Assembly: GCA_021775795.1 (NCBI GenBank)
Contig: JAJFHB010000294.1
Coordinates: forward strand, 1 to 8,349
DNA: 8,349 nucleotides
From: Hyphomicrobiales bacterium
Lineage (GTDB): Bacteria > Pseudomonadota > Alphaproteobacteria > Rhizobiales > JAJFHB01
Direction: 5' to 3'
Shown here one piece after another: positions 5,004 through 8,349 of this stretch (positions are counted from its first letter, which is position 1; each line of letters opens with the position of its first letter). The position numbers and the translations under genes are program-made. Below the pieces are notes generated by a model. That model saw nothing but the letters and a program-made list of their open reading frames with translations, made no database searches and was not told the origin of the DNA.

Positions 5004-6290
5004 TTAGCTCGCCACATCTTCAAGCTGTGAGCCGTCAGAGGCGACGCCGAAGCCCATGGCGATGCGGGCGAAGCGGTCCACGCCGACGCCATCCAGATAG
5101 GCATCCAGAGCGCAGGTGACGAGGTCCTGTTGTGTGCGGCCTGTCTCAACCGAGGCAAGTTTGAGCCGCAGATAGCGTTCCTGTTCAAGCCGTACGCCAA
5201 CCTTGATACGGGGAGGCACGGTCTTCCGGCGCTCGATTTCAGGGCTGATCTGTTTGTGCCGCCGATCGGGACCTGAATAGCTCTGGGTTTCGATCCAGAC
5301 AGGCGTGGCGTTTGTGTCCTCGTCATTCTCACTCAGGCTGTCGGTTGGGCGGCGTTCGTAGGTAATTGAACTTGGACGCTGACCGCCTTTTTGCGGCGTC
5401 GGGTCGATGGCCGGCGCATCCTCGATTGAGATGGTGACCTGAGACATGTCGCCGTCTTTGGGTTGAGTAATCGAAAGGCTGGCCCCTGATCCGGACCGCC
5501 GTTCCGTGGTTTCTTCATGTTTGCCCGACACAGGGTTCTGCGTCATTTGTGGCTTGCCGTCTGTCGGGGCTGCCAGCGTGGCCTGGTCCGCCGGTGCCGT
5601 GTCGGCTACTGGTGCATGGCCGTTCACTTCAAAGGCTGCAAGAGCGGCGGCGCCGGCGTTTGCAAAGCCATTCTGTGTTGGCGTCTTTGATACCGCGTCC
5701 TCTGTGGCAGAAGCGTCAAATTCATGGGGGTATGGTTTGCGGATTTCGATTTTTGGCAGTTGGTTCGCAAAGCTGTTTGCGGGTGGGCCAGAATCGCGAT
5801 CTGCCGCATTTTCCAGAGCTTCAGGCAGCGCAGGATCAGAAACATTTGTCGCGCCGCTCAACGTGCCAAAATCATCGTCATGTTGTTTTGCTGCAGCAAT
5901 GTCATGGCCATTGCGCTGGCCAAAGAGTGATGCTTTGTCTTCACTCTCCATTGGATCCCTGTCAGAGGGATCACTGTCAGCGAAGCTCGGTGCGGCATCA
6001 CTCAGGTCGCATGCTTGGTCAATGCCGGCATCGACGAGAGGTTGATCGGAAACCGCAGACTGGTCGGGTGAGGTGGGTGCTGGCGCAAAGGTGCCCTTTT
6101 GCACTGTGGCAGGAACCTGTGTTGCCAGCCATTTCGGCTCGCCATCATTCGTTTCACGTGTCGGCGTGAAAGTCATGTCTACAGCTATAGAACCGGTGTC
6201 CGGACTGTTTTCATCCAGCACGACGCGCGCGCGCTCTGTGCCGCGTTCCATCAATCCCGCCGATAGTGTGCCGAAACCGTCGTTCGCCAT
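5004..6290 (-). CDS. ParA-partner protein: long low-complexity N-terminus plus ribbon-helix-helix-like C-terminus
   Basis: The protein has 428 residues. The first 350 or so are rich in Asp, Ser, Pro, Thr and Ala with few hydrophobic runs, so probably disordered. The C-terminal part (about 359-428) begins RIKVGVRLEQERYLRLKLAS and continues TQQDLVTCALDAYLDG. This is a beta strand followed by two helices, as in ribbon-helix-helix DNA-binding partition proteins. The motif FGTLS occurs at residues 6-10 and again at 141-145. The gene lies 46 bases downstream of a ParA ATPase on the same strand, the usual order for ATPase and centromere-binding or adaptor protein. The ATG at 6290 has AAGGA eight bases upstream; a TTG at 6308 would add six residues and has less support. 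It is far larger than classical ParG/ParR partners (about 75-120 residues). Either a chromosomal partition factor or an adaptor that positions some cargo would fit. Residues 88-237 are partly duplicated in the relic at 2190-2536. Confidence 0.75.
   Translation of the reverse strand: MANDGFGTLSAGLMERGTERARVVLDENSPDTGSIAVDMTFTPTRETNDGEPKWLATQVPATVQKGTFAPAPTSPDQSAVSDQPLVDAGIDQACDLSDAAPSFADSDPSDRDPMESEDKASLFGQRNGHDIAAAKQHDDDFGTLSGATNVSDPALPEALENAADRDSGPPANSFANQLPKIEIRKPYPHEFDASATEDAVSKTPTQNGFANAGAAALAAFEVNGHAPVADTAPADQATLAAPTDGKPQMTQNPVSGKHEETTERRSGSGASLSITQPKDGDMSQVTISIEDAPAIDPTPQKGGQRPSSITYERRPTDSLSENDEDTNATPVWIETQSYSGPDRRHKQISPEIERRKTVPPRIKVGVRLEQERYLRLKLASVETGRTQQDLVTCALDAYLDGVGVDRFARIAMGFGVASDGSQLEDVAS
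5581..6029 (-). repeat. long direct repeat, right copy (partner 2190-2536)
   Basis: This is the intact copy, lying inside the ParA-partner gene. It contains 102 bases (5899-6000, 34 codons) absent from the left copy. The gap edges share the dinucleotide CA, compatible with a short-homology deletion in the left copy. The extra segment includes a perfect hairpin GATCCCT-GTCAG-AGGGATC (5954-5972) and two CTGTCAG words. Confidence 0.9.
6152..6171. other. parS-like half site inside the ParA-partner gene
   Basis: TTTCACG-TGTCGG-CGTGAAA is an inverted repeat with 7-base arms and a 6-base centre. Its left part, with the preceding G (6151-6160, GTTTCACGTG), equals ten bases of the chromosomal ParB site parS. 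The second half is displaced, so it is not a full parS, and it lies in coding sequence. Chance is a reasonable explanation. Confidence 0.2.
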
Positions 6291-6336
6291 TACAAAAGTC
6301 CTTCGCAATCCTTGCCTTGCCCGGTAGCTCTCAGGG

Positions 6337-7086
6337 TCACGCGTTTACCTGTCGGCGACCAAAACCCTGTGAAGGGCGTCGAAGCGCGTTGAGGTTTGTT
6401 GTTGCCCGTGACTGATCCTGCGGATCGGGAATGCCGTTTAGAACTTCATCCATGCGGTTCATACGGTCTGCGAGATACTCCCAAACTGTCGAGATTTCTC
6501 GCGCCGATGCACCATCCGGTTTGACTTCCATCACAGTGCGGCCATCAATCATGCTGGCGGCATAATCGACACGGTTGTGGATGAAGCCGGGAGCCACTGT
6601 GCCATGTTGCGATAGTGCAACGGCAGCGTCAGAAGTGATGCGTGCCCGCGGTGTTGCGCCGTTGATCACAAAGATCATCGGCTTGCTGTGCCATTCCACC
6701 ATGTCCACCGTTACGCCAACGGAGCGTATGTCATGCGGGCTTGGCCGGGTTGGCATTACCACGATGTCGGCAAAAGAGATGGCCTTCGATATTTCCCGTG
6801 TCAGCAGTGGCGGCGTGTCGACACAAACAAGTTTGTAGCCGGCGGTTCGCGCCTGCATCAATCCGGCTCTGAGATTGGCCAGGTCGAGTTCAATATGGGC
6901 GGGTTGTCCGGACGCCCGGTCGTTGGCCCAGTGAGCGAGACTGCCCTGGGGGTCAGTATCAATAAGCGCGACGGGGCCGTAGCCCGTAAGCTGAGCCTGG
7001 ACCGCCAGGTGTCCACAAAGCGTGGTTTTGCCGGAGCCGCCCTTTTGGGATGCAAAGACGATGACGCGCATGGGGCGATTACTCAT
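6337..7086 (-). CDS. ParA/MinD-family ATPase
   Basis: This ATPase of 249 residues has the deviant Walker A motif KGGSGKTT (15-22), with the signature Lys15 and P-loop Lys20. ALIDTDPQGSLAHW (40-53) is the Walker A' strand, and LVCVDTPPLL carries the Walker B Asp90. There is no N-terminal helix-turn-helix extension, so it belongs with the short ParA type that pairs with a separate small DNA-binding or adaptor protein. ParA proteins dimerise on ATP, bind DNA non-specifically and move or position cargo when the partner stimulates hydrolysis. The ATG at 7086 is chosen because GGAGG lies six bases upstream; a TTG at 7101 would bury that site. The gene is followed after 46 bases by the ribbon-helix-helix-like partner, almost certainly in one operon. 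There is no plasmid replication gene nearby, and the flanking shikimate gene points to a chromosomal orphan system rather than plasmid maintenance. Confidence 0.9.
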   Translation of the reverse strand: MSNRPMRVIVFASQKGGSGKTTLCGHLAVQAQLTGYGPVALIDTDPQGSLAHWANDRASGQPAHIELDLANLRAGLMQARTAGYKLVCVDTPPLLTREISKAISFADIVVMPTRPSPHDIRSVGVTVDMVEWHSKPMIFVINGATPRARITSDAAVALSQHGTVAPGFIHNRVDYAASMIDGRTVMEVKPDGASAREISTVWEYLADRMNRMDEVLNGIPDPQDQSRATTNLNALRRPSQGFGRRQVNA

Positions 7087-7092
7087 CGCTGA

Positions 7093-7097
7093 CCTCC
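7093..7097 (-). promoter_or_regulatory. ribosome binding site that fixes the parA start
   Basis: On the minus strand GGAGG precedes the ATG at 7086 with a six-base spacer. It lies inside the longer TTG-started reading and so argues for the ATG. Confidence 0.75.
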
Positions 7098-7713
7098 GCA
7101 AATGTTTTCATGTGATGGATGTAGGGTTCGATGTCTGTTCACGAAACAGGCACGGGCTGCGTGCGGACCATGTGACCGCTCCACGTTGGCGTATCGCCAG
7201 CTTTGCTGGTGCTCGTGCATGTCTGTTCCTCGATTAGGCCCGTCGACGGCGAAACACCGCTGGCAGGTTCCACTGGACGGTCAAAATGACCTTCCGGTGT
7301 TTTTGAATTTGAGTGCAATTGCCGGTGAAATTTCCGCAGCATTTGCCCTGACAACTGCGACCCTACACAAGAGGTCTTAAAAAGCCGTGAAAGAAATTTC
7401 CTAAGTTATTGAAATTGTTAAATAAAACTAGATTTTTCATCAAGTTTGATTTAAATTTTGGCAATTGCTGTGAAGGGTCGGTCAACGTGAAGCCTTTGGT
7501 TGCCCGTGGTGGCAGACACTGATGACGCACACTGCGAATTGGCAAATTCAAATCCTTGTCGTATGAAGGGCATATATTGAGCGCCAATTTTGACCCGTGA
7601 GAATGTTGCGGGGGCGCTGCCGGTAAATCGGCATTTGAATAAACAAACTTTCCAACGCGGCAATTTGCGGATATTTCCGAGCCTGTGCTTTGCTGGGAAG
7701 CGTTGGAACTATT

Positions 7714-7728
7714 GAGGGCGAAACCCTC
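7714..7728 (+). promoter_or_regulatory. small hairpin in the leader of the DAHP synthase gene
   Basis: GAGGG-CGAAA-CCCTC forms a five-pair stem with a five-base loop. It ends seven bases before the AAGGA ribosome binding site (7736-7740). It might influence translation or message stability. Being so short, it may also mean nothing. Confidence 0.25.
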
Positions 7729-7750
7729 GGGTATCGAAGGAATGAGTATT

Positions 7751-8349
7751 ATGGCGCAGGAATGGTCACCTGAAAGTTGGCGCAGCAAGGATATCTTGCA
7801 GGTGCCGGAATTTGCTGACGCAGACAAGCTTACAGCCGTTGAGGCTGAGCTTGCCGGCTTTCCGCCGCTTGTCTTTGCAGGTGAAGCCCGCAAGTTGAAA
7901 GATCAGCTTGCCAATGTTGCTCATGGCAACGCTTTCCTGCTTCAGGGTGGCGATTGTGCCGAGAGCTTTGCTGAACATTCGGCCGACAATATCCGTGATT
8001 TCTTTCGCGTCGTGCTGCAGATGGCTGTGGTGCTCACCTACGCCGCCGCATCGCCGGTCGTGAAAGTAGGCCGTATTGCCGGTCAGTTCGCAAAGCCGCG
8101 TTCCTCTTCGATCGAAACGATCGATGGCGTGGAGCTTCCCAGCTACCGGGGAGACATCATCAACGGCCCGGACTTTAATGAGGCTTCGCGTTTTCCCGAC
8201 CCGGATCGCCAGCTCAAGGCCTACAGGCAATCAGCCGCGACGCTCAATCTGCTGCGGGCGTTTGCCCAGGGCGGTTACGCTAATCTGGAACACGTTCACC
8301 AGTGGACGCAGGATTTTCTCCACGACACGCCGGCTGGCCATCGCTACGA
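7751..8349 (+). CDS. aroG: class II 3-deoxy-D-arabino-heptulosonate-7-phosphate (DAHP) synthase, 3' truncated
   Basis: This is the first enzyme of the shikimate pathway. It condenses phosphoenolpyruvate with erythrose 4-phosphate in the cytoplasm, leading to aromatic amino acids. The window holds about 199 of the roughly 450-470 residues usual for the class II (plant/actinobacterial) type; the frame is open at the right edge. The opening [19 protein letters not shown] is characteristic, followed by [12 protein letters not shown] with the metal-binding Cys69 and [14 protein letters not shown] with Arg108 for the substrate phosphate. The Cys-to-Arg spacing of 39 equals that between Cys87 and Arg126 of the Mycobacterium tuberculosis enzyme, as I recall it. 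[12 protein letters not shown] follows. ATG 7751 is chosen because AAGGA (7736-7740) is ten bases away. The in-frame ATG at 7742 is only one base from it, too close for initiation. Transcription is divergent from parA. Confidence 0.95.
   Translation, partial: MAQEWSPESWRSKDILQVPEFADADKLTAVEAELAGFPPLVFAGEARKLKDQLANVAHGNAFLLQGGDCAESFAEHSADNIRDFFRVVLQMAVVLTYAAASPVVKVGRIAGQFAKPRSSSIETIDGVELPSYRGDIINGPDFNEASRFPDPDRQLKAYRQSAATLNLLRAFAQGGYANLEHVHQWTQDFLHDTPAGHRY

Larger units (their letters stand above)
7087..7750. other. divergent intergenic region with an AT-rich belt
   Basis: No gene is recognisable between parA (minus) and the DAHP synthase gene (plus). Bases 7381-7460 hold only 18 G or C in 80, against a clearly GC-rich surround, with several runs of A and T. 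On the minus strand TTGATG (7443-7438) and TAACAA (7420-7415) stand 17 bases apart, a weak candidate promoter for parA some 330 bases from its start. I see no iterated centromere-like repeats beyond short words such as GCAATTGC (7316-7323 and 7461-7468). Promoters for both flanking genes must lie here, but I cannot place the plus-strand one. Confidence 0.6.

Noticed and set aside
5506..6045. 179-codon plus-strand frame opposite the ParA partner
   Set aside because: It is a shadow frame of Ala/Ser-rich composition. Similar open stretches opposite the relic simply follow from the duplication.
7087..7380. Search for centromere-like iterons upstream of parA
   Set aside because: Only short isolated word matches were found and no regularly spaced repeat array, so no partition site is annotated.
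7363..7893. 176-codon minus-strand frame across the intergenic region into the DAHP synthase start
   Set aside because: It overlaps a certain gene, lacks a recognisable domain, and crosses the AT-rich belt without coding character.
8108..8124. Inverted repeat TCGATCG-AAA-CGATCGA
   Set aside because: It is inside conserved coding sequence of the DAHP synthase, and CGATCG words are common in alphaproteobacterial DNA.

Overview
The window looks like part of an alphaproteobacterial chromosome, most likely Hyphomicrobiales (rhizobial/Brucella-like). This rests on the moderately high GC, the codon style, a stand-alone DdlA-type ligase and a plant/actinobacterial-type (class II) DAHP synthase whose opening residues, [11 protein letters not shown], are of the rhizobial kind. 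This is a judgement from protein character, not from a database search.

Layout, left to right. (1) 1-812, plus strand: the 3' two thirds of an M24-fold (creatinase/Xaa-Pro peptidase-like) protein whose metal-binding residues are mostly replaced. (2) 985-2061, plus: a complete D-alanine--D-alanine ligase with a well-placed GTG start. (3) 2062-2795: no intact gene. It holds a decayed partial copy (2190-2536) of the middle of the gene at 5004-6290, a perfect 8-2-8 palindrome (2623-2640) and a short imperfect repeat on either side of the decayed copy. (4) 2796-4912, plus: a two-gene operon with an ATGA overlap. It encodes a LicC-like nucleotidyltransferase and a membrane protein with a LicD/fukutin-type transferase domain. 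Together they should activate a small phospho-group as a CDP-linked donor and transfer it to a glycan. (5) 7086-5004, minus: a ParA-type ATPase followed by a 428-residue protein with a long, probably disordered N-terminal part and a C-terminal ribbon-helix-helix-like domain. The pair resembles a partition or cargo-positioning module. (6) 7087-7750: a divergent intergenic region with an 80-bp belt of about 22% GC. (7) 7751-8349, plus: the first 199 or so codons of class II DAHP synthase (shikimate pathway), running off the right edge.

The most striking structure is the pair of direct repeats, 2190-2536 against 5581-6029. They are about 88% identical over 347 aligned bases, with one 102-base in-frame gap. 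They bracket the LicC/LicD operon. The left copy is a fragment whose differences fall evenly on the three codon positions, so it looks like a relic. This suggests that the ParA-partner gene was once duplicated, and that the glycan-decorating operon was inserted between the copies or carried in with the rearrangement.

The two modules worth most attention are (a) the LicC/LicD pair, whose second protein carries a C-x6-C-x15-C-C cluster like the zinc finger of human FKRP behind five predicted membrane segments, and (b) the ParA/ribbon-helix-helix pair, whose partner carries a repeated FGTLS motif. I see no tRNA, rRNA, CRISPR array, transposase or integrase gene.
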